Below, one piece after another: positions 13,531-22,019 of a stretch of 34,615 nucleotides of DNA. Source of the stretch: Bacillota bacterium (GTDB lineage: Bacteria > Bacillota > Sulfobacillia > JAIMAT01); NCBI GenBank assembly GCA_029960955.1, contig JASBVS010000016.1, positions 1 to 34,615 of the forward strand, given 5' to 3'. Each line of letters opens with the position of its first letter. Within the stretch, counting starts at the first letter, position 1. The notes below the pieces were generated by a model that did no database searches, was not told the DNA's origin, and saw only the letters and a list, made by a program, of their open reading frames with translations. The translations under genes and the position numbers were made by a program.

Positions 13531-15289
13531 ATCCGACCGCTCGCCCGAACTGCTCCGTCGCATCGACGAGGCGTGGAAGGACGATCCGGCGCGGCTGGTC
13601 TCCGAGCTCGTCTCCGTCTACGAGGCCGCCACCTCGCAGAAGCGGGCCGCGTGGAAGCGCTGGCGGAAGATGTACCGCCACGAGTGGTATCTCGCGGTGG
13701 ACACGTCGATCCTGCCGAGCACGAACTTCGTCCATTCGAACGTCGAGATGCTGCTCGGGTACTACCTCAGTCAGCCTCCGACCATCGACCTGAAGCCCGA
13801 GGAGCTGGACCCCGACGTTGACGAGGCTGCGCTGACCCAGTTGCTCACGGCGGTGCTCGACGCGGCCCACTTCAACGACGTGGCCTACCCGGAGGCGGCG
13901 AGGCTCGCGCTCCTCCTCGGCACGGCGTGGTGGAAGGTCCGGTTCGACGCGAGGAAGGGTCCCTACGGAGCGGTCGCCATCGACACGCTGCCGCCCGAGG
14001 CCGTGATGGCGGACCCGTGGGCTCCGAACTGGGACTCCGTGCGCTTCGTTCTCCACCGCATCCCGATGGCGGAGTTCGAGGTGAAGGAACTCTTCGGCAG
14101 CCGAGCCGATATCGAGCTCATGCCGCGCTCGGACCGGGCGACGCGCAAGGTGGACCCGATCCCGCGCGCGAACGTCATCGAGGCGTGGCTCAAGACGGCC
14201 GGGAAGGACGGCCCGGAGTGGCAGGTTGCGTGGGTGAGCGGGAAGCACGTCCTGCGCGGGCCGGAGCCGAGCCCCTACGCGGGTGACGTGCCCTTCATTC
14301 CCGTGTGGGACATCCCTCCGGTGGAGGGCGTACTCGGCGTGGGCGAGGCCGAACTGATCGAGCCGCTCCAGGACTACCACGACGAGCTGACCGACCGGAT
14401 CAGGAACATCGTCAAGAAGACCGAGAACCGCATCTTCCTCGTGAACGAGGCGCTGGCCGGATTCTCGGCCTCCGACTTCGTGGAGGAGGGTGGCATCGTC
14501 CCCGTCGCGGGTCCGAACGCGATCCAGGTCCTGGACGTGCCGCCGTTCCCGCAGCAGTTGCTTGACGAGCGCCAGGACGTGGAGCGGCGCATCCAGACCG
14601 TGACGGGCGTGAGTCCGCTCCTCGGATCGTCCGACGCCGCCTACACGGGCTCGACCAGGTCCGGTGTGGCGCTCTCGCTGGCGGCGGAGGCGCAGCAGCG
14701 GCGGGTCGAGAGCCGCCTCTCGGCGATGCGGCGGGCCGTCGCGGAGGTGGCGCGGAAGGCGCTGCGCCTCGTGGTGCTCTTCTACCGCGAGGAGCGGATC
14801 ATCCGGACCTCGCAGCACCGCACGGTGCACATCTGGCCGGACTATCCCGAGTCGCTCAAGCAGGCGTGGGCGCAGTTGACGAAGGACGAGCGCGCGGCGC
14901 AGAAGCTGGCATGGCGCCAGGAGCATGGCGTCGACCTCGTGATGTCGGACGTGCACCCGGGCCTCTATTCCATCGCGGTGGAGACGGACTCGGCTCAGCC
15001 GTCGAGCAAGAGCCAGAAGGCGAACCTCGCGCTCGCGCTCTACAAAGAGCGGGCCATCGACCAGGAGGCGCTCCTGGAGGCGATGGAATGGCCCGGGCGC
15101 GACGAGATCATCGAGCGGATGCAGGGACAGCAGCAGGCCGCCCCGCAGGCGGCTCCGCGGCCTTCGCGACAGACCGGCGGCGGCCAGAAGGGCGCGCCCG
15201 CGACGCTCCAGGCGCTTCTGCAAGGAGCAGCCGCTCCGGGCATTCAGCCGCCGGTCCAGCCGGCGCTTCCACAGGGAGGTGGTCCGTGA
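13520..15289 (+). CDS. Portal protein, P22/podovirus type
   Basis: 589 residues from a TTG start at 13520 (GGAGGAG just upstream). Features of P22-like portals include the opening helical region (RAAWKRWRKMYRHEWYLAV), the NVEMLLGYYLSQPP segment, the long wing/stem (AWWKVRFDARKGPYG... IDTLPPEAVMADPW), and GELTDRIRN-like crown-adjacent helices (YHDELTDRIRNIVKKTENRIF). A VTGVSPLLGSSD...TRSGVALSL segment follows, as in many portals (TGVPP...SGxAL). The Gln/Ala/Pro-rich C-terminus (about 535-589) is low-complexity. It forms the dodecameric ring through which DNA passes. Next to TerL and ahead of the scaffold/capsid genes, the position is canonical. Confidence 0.85.
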   Translation: MAAESDRSPELLRRIDEAWKDDPARLVSELVSVYEAATSQKRAAWKRWRKMYRHEWYLAVDTSILPSTNFVHSNVEMLLGYYLSQPPTIDLKPEELDPDVDEAALTQLLTAVLDAAHFNDVAYPEAARLALLLGTAWWKVRFDARKGPYGAVAIDTLPPEAVMADPWAPNWDSVRFVLHRIPMAEFEVKELFGSRADIELMPRSDRATRKVDPIPRANVIEAWLKTAGKDGPEWQVAWVSGKHVLRGPEPSPYAGDVPFIPVWDIPPVEGVLGVGEAELIEPLQDYHDELTDRIRNIVKKTENRIFLVNEALAGFSASDFVEEGGIVPVAGPNAIQVLDVPPFPQQLLDERQDVERRIQTVTGVSPLLGSSDAAYTGSTRSGVALSLAAEAQQRRVESRLSAMRRAVAEVARKALRLVVLFYREERIIRTSQHRTVHIWPDYPESLKQAWAQLTKDERAAQKLAWRQEHGVDLVMSDVHPGLYSIAVETDSAQPSSKSQKANLALALYKERAIDQEALLEAMEWPGRDEIIERMQGQQQAAPQAAPRPSRQTGGGQKGAPATLQALLQGAAAPGIQPPVQPALPQGGGP

Positions 15290-15477
15290 TGCCGCTCAAG
15301 CCGACGCCGAAGGGGGCGAGCCCGAAGACTCGCCGGAAGATCATCAGCCAGAACATCCGCGAGATGATGGCCGCCGGGCATCCGCAGAAGCAGGCCGTCG
15401 CCGCCGCCTTGAGCGAGGACAGGCGGACCGGAGGTGGCAAGCGTGGCGGAAAGCGCGCTCGCAAGGCCAAGAGTTGA
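15289..15477 (+). CDS. Small DUF6496-like basic protein
   Basis: 62 residues from ATG 15289 (GTG at 15286 also in frame), with ACAGGGAGGTGG upstream. It has the pattern KTRRKIISQNIREMMAAGHPQKQAVAAALS, typical of small phage proteins with a 'G(H/K)PxKQAVAIAL' motif (DUF6496-like), and a Lys/Arg/Gly-rich tail. Such proteins occur in portal-capsid regions of many phages with unknown function; DNA binding is plausible from charge. It shares one base with the portal stop. Confidence 0.65.
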   Translation: MPLKPTPKGASPKTRRKIISQNIREMMAAGHPQKQAVAAALSEDRRTGGGKRGGKRARKAKS

Positions 15478-15625
15478 AGTCGTGCGCCGGACCTGGGAGT
15501 TCGTCGTGCAGCGCGAGGGCTCGCCATTCGTCCGCACGGTTCGGGTCCCGTTCGAGCTGCGGGACGTTTACAGGATCGAGTTCGCGGCGCAGGGTTGGCG
15601 CATCCTGCGCGAGAGGATGGTCTAG
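15443..15625 (+). CDS. Small hypothetical protein (60 aa)
   Basis: 60 residues. GTG 15443 is chosen because GGAGGTG (15430-15436) lies six bases upstream. GTG at 15434 or 15482 is also in frame. It begins 35 bases inside the previous gene. The core (TWEFVVQREGSPFVRTVRVPF... DVYRIEFAAQGWRILRERMV) is beta-rich with alternating charges. No family is recognised. The stop is immediately followed by the ATG of the next gene. Confidence 0.5.
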   Translation: MAESALARPRVEVVRRTWEFVVQREGSPFVRTVRVPFELRDVYRIEFAAQGWRILRERMV

Positions 15626-15874
15626 ATGGCGAAGACGGAGAAGAAGCCGGAGCGCGCGAAGGTCAAGCGCACGCCGTCCGGCAAGCTGACGGCCGAGGCG
15701 CGGAAGCGCTCGGAGACTCTTCCGGGCGGGCGCTTCCCGATGCCGGACAAGCAGCACGCGCGGCTCGCCCTCGCGATGGTCAACCGTGCGAAGGGGCTCA
15801 CGCCGGCTCAGAAGGCCAAGGTCCGCGCGAGAGCGCGTCGCATCTTGGGCAAGTCCTCGAAAGGGGGTGAGTGA
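15626..15874 (+). CDS. Small DUF6582-like basic protein
   Basis: 82 residues from ATG 15626, directly after the previous stop. It contains LPGGRFPMPDKQHARLALAMVNRAKGLTPAQKAKVRARARRIL, the pattern 'FPIPDKxHARxALxxIxxAKxLSPxQKAxVRAxA' of the DUF6582 family found in phage head regions. Lys/Arg content is high. A structural or head-maturation accessory role is assumed from location only. Confidence 0.65.
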   Translation: MAKTEKKPERAKVKRTPSGKLTAEARKRSETLPGGRFPMPDKQHARLALAMVNRAKGLTPAQKAKVRARARRILGKSSKGGE

Positions 15875-15875
15875 G

Positions 15876-16028
15876 GTGGCGAAGAGCCGCAAGAGTGGCG
15901 GCGGGAAGCGGTCCTGGGGCGCGGGCAAGGCGAACCCCGTCCCGCGCACGACCGCGCACGGTCCCGAGCATTCGCTTCGGTCGCTGAAGGGCGCCCCGGC
16001 GCCGCATCACACCGGCAAGAAGGTGTAG
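15876..16028 (+). CDS. Small very basic protein (50 aa)
   Basis: 50 residues from GTG 15876, with AAGGGGGTGA (15861-15870) well spaced. An in-frame GTG at 15867 is less well placed. It is Ser/Lys/Arg/Gly-rich with KSRKSGGGKRSWGAGKANPVPRTTAHGPEHSLRSLKGAPAPHHTGKKV and no hydrophobic core, so probably disordered and nucleic-acid- or capsid-binding. It ends before the 116-base gap at 16029-16144, which has small inverted repeats (such as GTCCC...GGGAC near 16094-16108) and the AGGAGG of the scaffold gene but no gene. Confidence 0.5.
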   Translation: MAKSRKSGGGKRSWGAGKANPVPRTTAHGPEHSLRSLKGAPAPHHTGKKV

Positions 16029-16144
16029 GCCACCTCGCTCAGCCCATCGAGGCGTCCCAGCCCGCCCGCGGGCGTCAAACGCGGGCCGACCAGTCCCCGT
16101 AAGGGACGTGCCAGCCGACTCCCGGCGTCAAGAGGAGGATTCGC

Positions 16145-16834
16145 ATGGCCGACGACATCGACATCCAGGGGCAGGCACCAGACCAGGCGCCGCCCGAAAC
16201 CCAAACCTCAACCGGAACGGATCAGACCCCGCCCGCGGCCCCGGAGCAATCCGGGGCGCGCACGTTTACGCAGGAGGACATCGACCGGATCATCTCCCGG
16301 AGGCTCGCGGAGGAGCGGGAGAAGGGGGCGAAGCTCGGGCCGGACGAGCAGGAGCTGCTCGACATCTGGCGCCAGGTGCGGGAGCATCCCGACGCGGAGG
16401 CGATCCGGGCCGAGTGGCAGGAGGCGCTCAACCGCTACCTCCAGGTCGACCCCGCCGAGGCGGCGGCCAGGAAGGTTGACGAGGTGGCGAAGTCGACCGA
16501 GCTCCGCCTCGCGGAGATGGAGCTCCGGCTGACCGATCCCGTGTTCAAGGAGCACGAACAGGAGATCAAGGAGTGGGCGCGGTCCAGCGGCCTCCGCATC
16601 CGCACCGCCCAGGACCTCCGACTCGCGATGCTCGCGTGGCAGGGCACGCAGCTTCCGAAGCTCCAGGCGGACCTGGAGGTCCGCATCCGCAAGGCGGTCG
16701 AGGAGCAGTTGCGGCAGAAGCAGGCCGCGACGCTCCCGACCGGCGGCTCCGCCCAGACGCCTCCGGTGAACCCGAAGGAGATGTCCGACGTCGAGTGGCT
16801 GCGGTCGCAGGGGCTGAATCCGTTCCGGGAGTGA
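16145..16834 (+). CDS. Capsid scaffolding protein
   Basis: 229 residues from ATG 16145 with AGAGGAGGA upstream. After a Pro/Gln/Thr-rich disordered start (about 1-35) comes TFTQEDIDRIISRRLAEERE, the hallmark opening of phage scaffold proteins (FTQEDVDRIISERL...). The middle is highly helical and charged, and the C-terminus ends MSDVEWLRSQGLNPFRE. It acts as an internal chaperone for capsid assembly and is removed on maturation. It is placed directly before the capsid gene, as expected. Confidence 0.85.
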   Translation: MADDIDIQGQAPDQAPPETQTSTGTDQTPPAAPEQSGARTFTQEDIDRIISRRLAEEREKGAKLGPDEQELLDIWRQVREHPDAEAIRAEWQEALNRYLQVDPAEAAARKVDEVAKSTELRLAEMELRLTDPVFKEHEQEIKEWARSSGLRIRTAQDLRLAMLAWQGTQLPKLQADLEVRIRKAVEEQLRQKQAATLPTGGSAQTPPVNPKEMSDVEWLRSQGLNPFRE

Positions 16835-16851
16835 TCCCGGAGGGATGAGCC

Positions 16852-17859
16852 TTGGCACTCAACTACGATGCGATCTCCGCCCTGGTGCGGAAGAAGCGCA
16901 TCCCGGAACTCGTGGACAACTACTTCAATGCGCACCCGCTGGGTGCGCTTCTTCGTGAGCACGGGGCCATCGAGCCCTTCACGGACGGCGGCAACCGGAT
17001 CGTCGAGCCCCTGATCATCGGCGGGCTCGCTAACGCTGGGTCCTACGACGCCTACGACGTCATGACCTACGACACGAACATGCCGGTCACCGCCGCCGAG
17101 TACAAGATCAAGCACATTGTGGTGCCCATCATCGTGGCCCACACCGAGGAGAACCAGGTCCACGGCGAGAACGCGCTGGAATCGTTCCTCGACGCGAAGT
17201 TCCAGGTCGCGAAGCTGACCTTCGACGACCTCTTCGCGAAGCAGCTCTACGGCGACGGAACCGGCAACTCCGGCAAGGACCTCGACGGCCTCGGCGCGAC
17301 GCTCTCTCAGACCTCGACCTACGGAGGCATCTCGCCGACCGACTTCGCGGGCTGGAAGGCTCAGATCGTGACGGGCACGACCCCGGGCACGCCCGAGCCC
17401 GGCATGATCAAGCGCATGATGAGCCTCTGGACCATGGCCGTGAAGGGCAACGACCATCCCGACCTCATCCTGGTGGGCCGGAAGGGCTACCTCGCCTACT
17501 GGGATGAGGTGTCGGGCCGCATCACGACCATGACGGACGCGGTGCAGAAGATGGCCTCGCTCGGCTTCGAGACGCTGGAGTTCCACGGCGTTCCCGTCGT
17601 CTACGACCCGTACCTCGACATGGCGACGGCTTCCCAGTTCCAGGTCTCGGGCGGGTACTCCAGCGCTCTGGTGATGCTCAACACGAAGTACCTGAAGCTG
17701 CGCCCGACCAGCGCCTCGCACTTCGAGCACACCGACTGGCGGCAGGCCGACAACCAGATCGCCATGAAGAGCGAGCTCCTGTGGGACGGCAACCTGACCT
17801 GCTCGAACCGGCAGCGCCAGGGGCTCCTGCAAGACATCGCGATCGCGAACTACGTCTGA
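16852..17859 (+). CDS. Major capsid protein
   Basis: 335 residues from TTG 16852; GGAGGG (16840-16845) gives correct spacing, and the ATG seven bases upstream is out of frame. Family pattern of HK97-fold capsids of this type: RIPELVDNYFNAHPLGALLREHG, GGNRIVEPLIIGG, DTNMPVTAAEYKIKHIVVPIIVA, EENQVHGENALESFLDAK, and TFDDLFAKQLYGDGTGNSGKDLDGL. A C-terminal P-domain-like part ends in SELLWDGNLTCSNRQRQGLLQDI. The length is close to other capsids of short- and long-tailed phages in this family. It is flanked by scaffold and a small structural gene. Confidence 0.88.
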   Translation: MALNYDAISALVRKKRIPELVDNYFNAHPLGALLREHGAIEPFTDGGNRIVEPLIIGGLANAGSYDAYDVMTYDTNMPVTAAEYKIKHIVVPIIVAHTEENQVHGENALESFLDAKFQVAKLTFDDLFAKQLYGDGTGNSGKDLDGLGATLSQTSTYGGISPTDFAGWKAQIVTGTTPGTPEPGMIKRMMSLWTMAVKGNDHPDLILVGRKGYLAYWDEVSGRITTMTDAVQKMASLGFETLEFHGVPVVYDPYLDMATASQFQVSGGYSSALVMLNTKYLKLRPTSASHFEHTDWRQADNQIAMKSELLWDGNLTCSNRQRQGLLQDIAIANYV

Positions 17860-17877
17860 TGAGCGGGGGTGAATGAC

Positions 17878-18231
17878 GTGGCCGGCTTCTACCAGGAGTT
17901 CACCCTCGTTCCGCAGCAGAACGTGACGGCGAACACGACGCTCCCGACCAATGGGATGGACCTCGGACTCTTCGACGAGGTCCGTCTCTTCCTCACGGTC
18001 GGGGCGCCGACGGGAACGTCGCCGACGCTCACCGTCAACGTGCTGGGCGTGGACCCCGATGGCGGAACCGTGCAGCTGGCGCAGTTCAACTCGGGCTCGG
18101 CCATCACGGCGGCGGGTGAATGGACGGTTTCGCTGGTCAACTTCGGCCGGCGCATTCAGATCCAGTTCGTCGTCGGCGGCACCACGCCGAGCTTCCCCGT
18201 GAAGGTCACGGGCGTCGGGAAGACCTACTGA
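17878..18231 (+). CDS. Small beta-rich virion protein (possible head decoration)
   Basis: 117 residues from GTG 17878, with GGGGGTGA (17865-17872) ahead. GTG 17869 (three codons earlier) is an alternative. The sequence is beta-rich with Gly/Thr/Val content (FTLVPQQNVTANTTLP, LTVGAPTGTSPTLTVNVLGVDP, WTVSLVNFGRRIQIQFVVGG). A small beta protein directly after the major capsid gene and before a terminator is the usual place of decoration proteins. No family is recognised, so the role is positional inference. Confidence 0.55.
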   Translation: MAGFYQEFTLVPQQNVTANTTLPTNGMDLGLFDEVRLFLTVGAPTGTSPTLTVNVLGVDPDGGTVQLAQFNSGSAITAAGEWTVSLVNFGRRIQIQFVVGGTTPSFPVKVTGVGKTY

Positions 18232-18244
18232 TCCGGTGCAGGGG

Positions 18245-18275
18245 GGGGGCGGGTCGACCCGCCCCCGCAAGTTTT
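18245..18275 (+). terminator. Intrinsic terminator after capsid genes
   Basis: A perfect 22-base palindrome (18245-18266, TCGA at the centre) is followed by GCAAGTTTT. The G9 run at 18241-18249 makes the left arm unusually strong. It would separate capsid from tail genes or reduce tail gene expression relative to capsid. Confidence 0.8.
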
Positions 18276-18290
18276 GGGGAGGCAGACGAC

Positions 18291-18959
18291 ATGCCGTCCT
18301 CCAGCCTTTCCGCGCTCCGCTCGCTCGTGCGGAGCGAGCTCCAGGAGCCCCAAGCGGCCTTCTGGAGCGACAGCGAGATCAACCAGTACATCAACGAGGC
18401 TGTCCAGGACCTCGGGCGCGTCGCGAGGATCGCGGCGAGGGCGCAGGTGTCGGTCTCGGCCGGGCAGGCGCTCGTCTCCTATCCGTCCGACTTCCAGGCG
18501 CTCCGCGACGTCGCGTGGCTCGACCTGACGAACGCGCTCTGGCCGCTCGCCCGCATCCGGCGGGGCGTCGAGCCCGACACGTCGAGCGCGACCCCGACCG
18601 GCTTCATCCCGGACGTCGGTGGCATCCGGCTCTGGCCGACGCCGAGCGCGGGCGGCTCCCTGATCCTCGCCTACTGGCGGAGGCCCGCGAGGCTCTCAGC
18701 CGACACCGACACGTCGGACCTGCCCGGCGACCCCGGCGAGATCGACCGCATGATCGTGGACTACGCCGTCGCCAGGGCGCGGAGGAAGGACGACGACCCC
18801 GCGTGGGTCGCCTACTACCAGACCTACCAGATGGCGAGGGCCGAGTACCGCTCCCAGCGGATGCTCGCGACCGCTCAGGTCTGGGACGTGCAGTCCTCGC
18901 AGCCCATGCCGCCTCCCGACTCCATCGCGTGGATTCGCGCGAGGGGGTACGCGCCGTGA
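18291..18959 (+). CDS. Phage adaptor protein (SU10/P22 gp4-like head-tail connector)
   Basis: 222 residues from ATG 18291, GGGGAGGC upstream. The N-terminus (LSALRSLVRSELQEPQAAFWSDSEINQYINEAVQDLGRVAR) is the recognised helical opening of adaptor proteins that sit under the portal ring. The middle has SYPSDFQALRDVAWLDLTNALWPLARIRR and the end GDPGEIDRMIVDYAVARARRKDDDPAWVAYYQTYQMARAEY, both typical. The family occurs in podovirus-type phages, supporting a short tail. It follows the capsid terminator, so it may be read at lower level or from a second promoter not obvious by eye. Confidence 0.75.
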   Translation: MPSSSLSALRSLVRSELQEPQAAFWSDSEINQYINEAVQDLGRVARIAARAQVSVSAGQALVSYPSDFQALRDVAWLDLTNALWPLARIRRGVEPDTSSATPTGFIPDVGGIRLWPTPSAGGSLILAYWRRPARLSADTDTSDLPGDPGEIDRMIVDYAVARARRKDDDPAWVAYYQTYQMARAEYRSQRMLATAQVWDVQSSQPMPPPDSIAWIRARGYAP

Positions 18960-19153
18960 CGCGGGACGAGCTTCGCGAGATCGCGCGCCGCCACGCGCCC
19001 GACGTGGAGGCGGCGGTCCGCGAGGTGGCGGCCTGGTACGCATCGGAGGCCGGGCGCCGGGAGATCGCCGAGGGTCCCATGTGGTGGCGCGGCAAGTCTG
19101 CCGAGGAGATCGCGGAGGCGCTGAGGTCCGAGATCGCGGCCCTGATGGGGTGA
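18956..19153 (+). CDS. Small helical hypothetical protein (65 aa)
   Basis: 65 residues from GTG 18956 in a GTGA overlap with the adaptor gene. It is wholly helical (DELREIARRHAPDVEAAVREVAAWYASEAGRREIAEG, then EEIAEALRSEIAALMG) with no known family. Its location between adaptor and nozzle genes suggests a structural accessory or chaperone. Confidence 0.5.
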   Translation: MTRDELREIARRHAPDVEAAVREVAAWYASEAGRREIAEGPMWWRGKSAEEIAEALRSEIAALMG

Positions 19154-19159
19154 GGCGCG

Positions 19160-21460
19160 GTGGCGACGCGGAGGAAGACCAGCAACCTGACCTCGCCCGA
19201 CACGCAGCTCGGGGCGCTGCGCGGCTACAAGACGTCGCAGGGCTACACCACGACACGCGTCGGCGACATGTCGGGCGGGCTCAACACCGAGGTCCCGCCC
19301 GACCTCCTCAACGACAACGAGTCGCCCGTCTCGCTCAACGTGGACAGGCGCCTGAAGGGCATCGCGCGGCCCGCGATGGGACGGCGGGCGCGCTACAGCG
19401 CCCCCTTCGACACGAGCGGAGGCGTGAGGGGCGTCGGCGTCTACGCGAAGAAGGACGGGCGCTCGTGGTTGCTCGCGGGCGTCGGGGCGAAGCTCTACGC
19501 GGACCAGCCGCACCTGACCGTGATCTACGACGCCCAGGCCGACTGGCAGCGCGGAACGGTCACGGGCTCTGTTTCCACCACCGCATCGGCGGGCGACGTG
19601 ACGCTCCAGGGGCAGACGGTCAGCGAGACGGCGAACGCCGACTTTACGCAAGGCAGCGGCGACGCCAACATCGACCTCGGCACGGCGGGCCACGTGAAGC
19701 TGAAGCTCTCCGGCTCGACCTACCTCTCGCCGGGAACCTGGACCTCTCCCGTGATCGACCTCGGGATCGACTCCGCCTCCGTCGGCCCCGTCACGGTCTC
19801 TTGGACCGTCACGCTGCCGTCCGGGACGACTCTCACGGTCAACGCCCGCACCTCGGCGGACGGGAGCACCTGGTCGGCGTGGCAGTCGCTTCCTTCCAGC
19901 GGCGCGGCTGTCACGAATCCCCAGCGCTACCTGGAGTTGCAGTTCGTCCTCACGAGCACGGGGGCGAACACGCCGGACCTGACGGCGATCAGCGTCTCGG
20001 TCAACGAGACGTGGACCGGGACTTGGACCAGCGACACGATCAATGTCTCGCAGGCGACGAACCAGGAGTCCGGCATCGTCGCGCCCAACCAGGACACCTC
20101 GATGGGCGGGAGCATCGCGTGGTTCTCCCGCTCCTCGGCAGACGGGACGACCTGGAGCGCTTGGTACGCCGTCAACGCCGACGGCAGCATGGCGCACCCG
20201 GCGAACCCTTACGTGCAGGTCCAGGCGAAGATCACCACCGACGCATCCCGAGCCTCACCGCCGGTCATCCACGCCGTCACCCTCACGTGGGACGGAGCGC
20301 CCGCCATGACGGCGCTCTCGGGCGTCACCTGGACCTCCGGCGGTTGGTTCCGGTTCGCGACGCTGAACGACCTCCTGATCATCGTCAATGGCATCGACGC
20401 GCCCGCGAAGTACGACGGAACGACGCTCGCGCTTCTCGGCGGGTCTCCGCCGAGCGGGGCGCGGTATGCGGCCGTCCACCAGAACCGGCTCTGGCTCGCC
20501 GGGAGCGTGTCGAACCCGTCGCGTGTCTGGTTCAGCGACCCCTTGAACCCGGAGTCCTGGCCGACGCTCAACTTCATCGACGTGAGCCCGGACGACGGCG
20601 ACCAGATCACGGGGATCATCCCGTACTCGAACACCCTCGTCGTCTTCAAGCAGCGCTCGACCTGGGCCATCACGGGCGACAGCGTGGACAACTTCGCGCT
20701 GGTGCGGGTGCACGAGGGCATCGGGTGCGTCGCGCCGGCGAGCCCCGTGATCGTCGATCTCGCGTCGAAGCTCTACTTGGCCTGGGTCAGCGACCAGGGA
20801 TTGTACTTCAGCGACCTCAACCAGCCGGTCCTGGCGACGCGCCGCATCCAGCCGGACTGGCTCGGGCTCAACATGCGGCGGATCAACACCGCCGCCTGCG
20901 GGTTCTTCCAGGATGCGCTCTACATCAGCGTCCCCGGCTACAGCGCCCAGGTGCCCGACCGGACCTACGTCTTCGACTCGCTCCGGCAATGCTTCGACCT
21001 CCGGCCGAACTGGGCCATCAGCGGGTATGCGATCTTCCGGGAGGCCGGGAAGCAGAAGATCATCCTGGCCGACGCGAACGTGGGCCAGCTCTACGAGACC
21101 GACGCGGCGACGGACCTGGGCGCGGCGGTGGGCTTCGAGATCGAGACGAAGGCGTTCGACTTCGGCGCGGCGGAGCGCGTGAAGCGCATCCGCCGGGTGC
21201 TCATCGAGGCACGGGCGAACGGCGCGGACGGGCAACTGCAACTCCAGTTCCGGCCGGACCTCGGCGCGCTTTCCTCGCCCATCACCGTCACGGTCCCGAA
21301 CGACGGCGAGGTGCACACGCTCATCGTCTACCCGTCGCAGGTCGGGGTGATCCAGGCCCACACGCTCGGCGTCCACATCAAGGAGTTGGCCGCCGGCGCG
21401 CGGACGGAGATTCACAGCATCGCCGTGGAGTACATGGTCCGGCAAGCGAGGGCGAGCTAG
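19160..21460 (+). CDS. Tail nozzle / tubular protein-like (beta-propeller) virion protein
   Basis: 766 residues from GTG 19160. The N-terminus has DMSGGLNTEVPPDLLNDNESPVSLNVDRR, the 'GGLN...P..L.....SP...N' pattern of podoviral tail nozzle proteins (T7 gp12- or P22 gp10-like, and 'stabilisation' proteins). Residues about 120-400 carry two discoidin-like or fibronectin-like beta modules (WTSPVIDLGIDSASVGPVTVSWTV; STWSAWQSLPSSG repeated as TTWSAWYAVNADG). The C-terminal half (about 420-700) returns to propeller-type strands (RYAAVHQNRLWLAG, RVWFSDPLNPESW, LYLAWVSDQGLYFSDLN). It would form the tube below the adaptor. The module insertion makes it longer than the simplest nozzles. Confidence 0.65.
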   Translation: MATRRKTSNLTSPDTQLGALRGYKTSQGYTTTRVGDMSGGLNTEVPPDLLNDNESPVSLNVDRRLKGIARPAMGRRARYSAPFDTSGGVRGVGVYAKKDGRSWLLAGVGAKLYADQPHLTVIYDAQADWQRGTVTGSVSTTASAGDVTLQGQTVSETANADFTQGSGDANIDLGTAGHVKLKLSGSTYLSPGTWTSPVIDLGIDSASVGPVTVSWTVTLPSGTTLTVNARTSADGSTWSAWQSLPSSGAAVTNPQRYLELQFVLTSTGANTPDLTAISVSVNETWTGTWTSDTINVSQATNQESGIVAPNQDTSMGGSIAWFSRSSADGTTWSAWYAVNADGSMAHPANPYVQVQAKITTDASRASPPVIHAVTLTWDGAPAMTALSGVTWTSGGWFRFATLNDLLIIVNGIDAPAKYDGTTLALLGGSPPSGARYAAVHQNRLWLAGSVSNPSRVWFSDPLNPESWPTLNFIDVSPDDGDQITGIIPYSNTLVVFKQRSTWAITGDSVDNFALVRVHEGIGCVAPASPVIVDLASKLYLAWVSDQGLYFSDLNQPVLATRRIQPDWLGLNMRRINTAACGFFQDALYISVPGYSAQVPDRTYVFDSLRQCFDLRPNWAISGYAIFREAGKQKIILADANVGQLYETDAATDLGAAVGFEIETKAFDFGAAERVKRIRRVLIEARANGADGQLQLQFRPDLGALSSPITVTVPNDGEVHTLIVYPSQVGVIQAHTLGVHIKELAAGARTEIHSIAVEYMVRQARAS

Positions 21461-21461
21461 C

Positions 21462-22007
21462 ATGGCGCGCGTGGGATTCTACGGAGACGTCCCGGGACCT
21501 CCGATCCCGCCGGACTACCTGAAGCGGTGGCTCCTCCAGATCGACTGGGCGACCGCCTATCTGGACGAGACGAACTTCGCGCATCCGCTCCAGGGCGACA
21601 AGCTCATCGCGAAGAACTCGCTCTCATGGACGGCGCTCACGCTGCCGCTCGTGATCCCGCTCCTGCTTGTGGAGCCGGCGGCCCAAACCACCAACACGAC
21701 CCCGACCCCCATCGGGCCGGTCTTCGGCTGGGACCCGTCCGTCTATCCCATCACGGGGACATGGTACCTGGAGGTGACGCTGGCGGTGGCGGACGCGTCG
21801 GCGACCGCGACGGTGGACCTCGCGGTGGTGGGTGGCGCGCAGGTGGCGGGGTCGGCCATCACGACGACCAGCACGGCCTTCAGCCGGAAGCAGTCGTCCG
21901 CCCTCACGATGCCGACCGGGGCGGCGGACCTCGTGCTGAGGCTCAGCACGAACAACGCGAGCTACGCCGCGCAGATCAAGGGGGCGCGGCTCATCCGGTT
22001 CAACTAG
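21462..22007 (+). CDS. Beta-rich tail or fibre-associated protein
   Basis: 181 residues from ATG 21462, one base after the nozzle stop. The N-terminus (MARVGFYGDVPGPPIPPDYLKRWLLQIDWATAYLDETNF) is helical, and the rest (TWYLEVTLAVADASATATVDLAVVGGAQVAGSAITTTS... LVLRLSTNNASYAAQIKGARLIRFN) is a jelly-roll-like beta region. No family is recognised. Its location between nozzle and internal-virion genes suggests a tail appendage or trimeric short fibre anchor. Confidence 0.5.
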   Translation: MARVGFYGDVPGPPIPPDYLKRWLLQIDWATAYLDETNFAHPLQGDKLIAKNSLSWTALTLPLVIPLLLVEPAAQTTNTTPTPIGPVFGWDPSVYPITGTWYLEVTLAVADASATATVDLAVVGGAQVAGSAITTTSTAFSRKQSSALTMPTGAADLVLRLSTNNASYAAQIKGARLIRFN

Positions 22008-22019
22008 GAGGGACACGAC

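Noticed and set aside
11873-15223. 1116-codon open frame on the minus strand opposite terminase and portal
   Set aside because: It is Arg/His/Leu-rich with no domain order and lies antisense to well-recognised terminase and portal genes. At this GC content antisense frames lack stops by chance.
18241-18249. G9 homopolymer as a programmed frameshift site
   Set aside because: It lies after the stop codon of the upstream gene and forms part of a terminator stem, so frameshifting has no coding consequence.
16435-18270. 611-codon minus-strand frame opposite scaffold and capsid
   Set aside because: Shadow of the scaffold and capsid genes, with biased composition and no ribosome binding site or promoter.
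19081-21522. 813-codon plus-strand frame overlapping the nozzle gene
   Set aside because: Out-of-frame reading of the nozzle gene, with Arg/His/Gly-rich composition and no recognisable domains.
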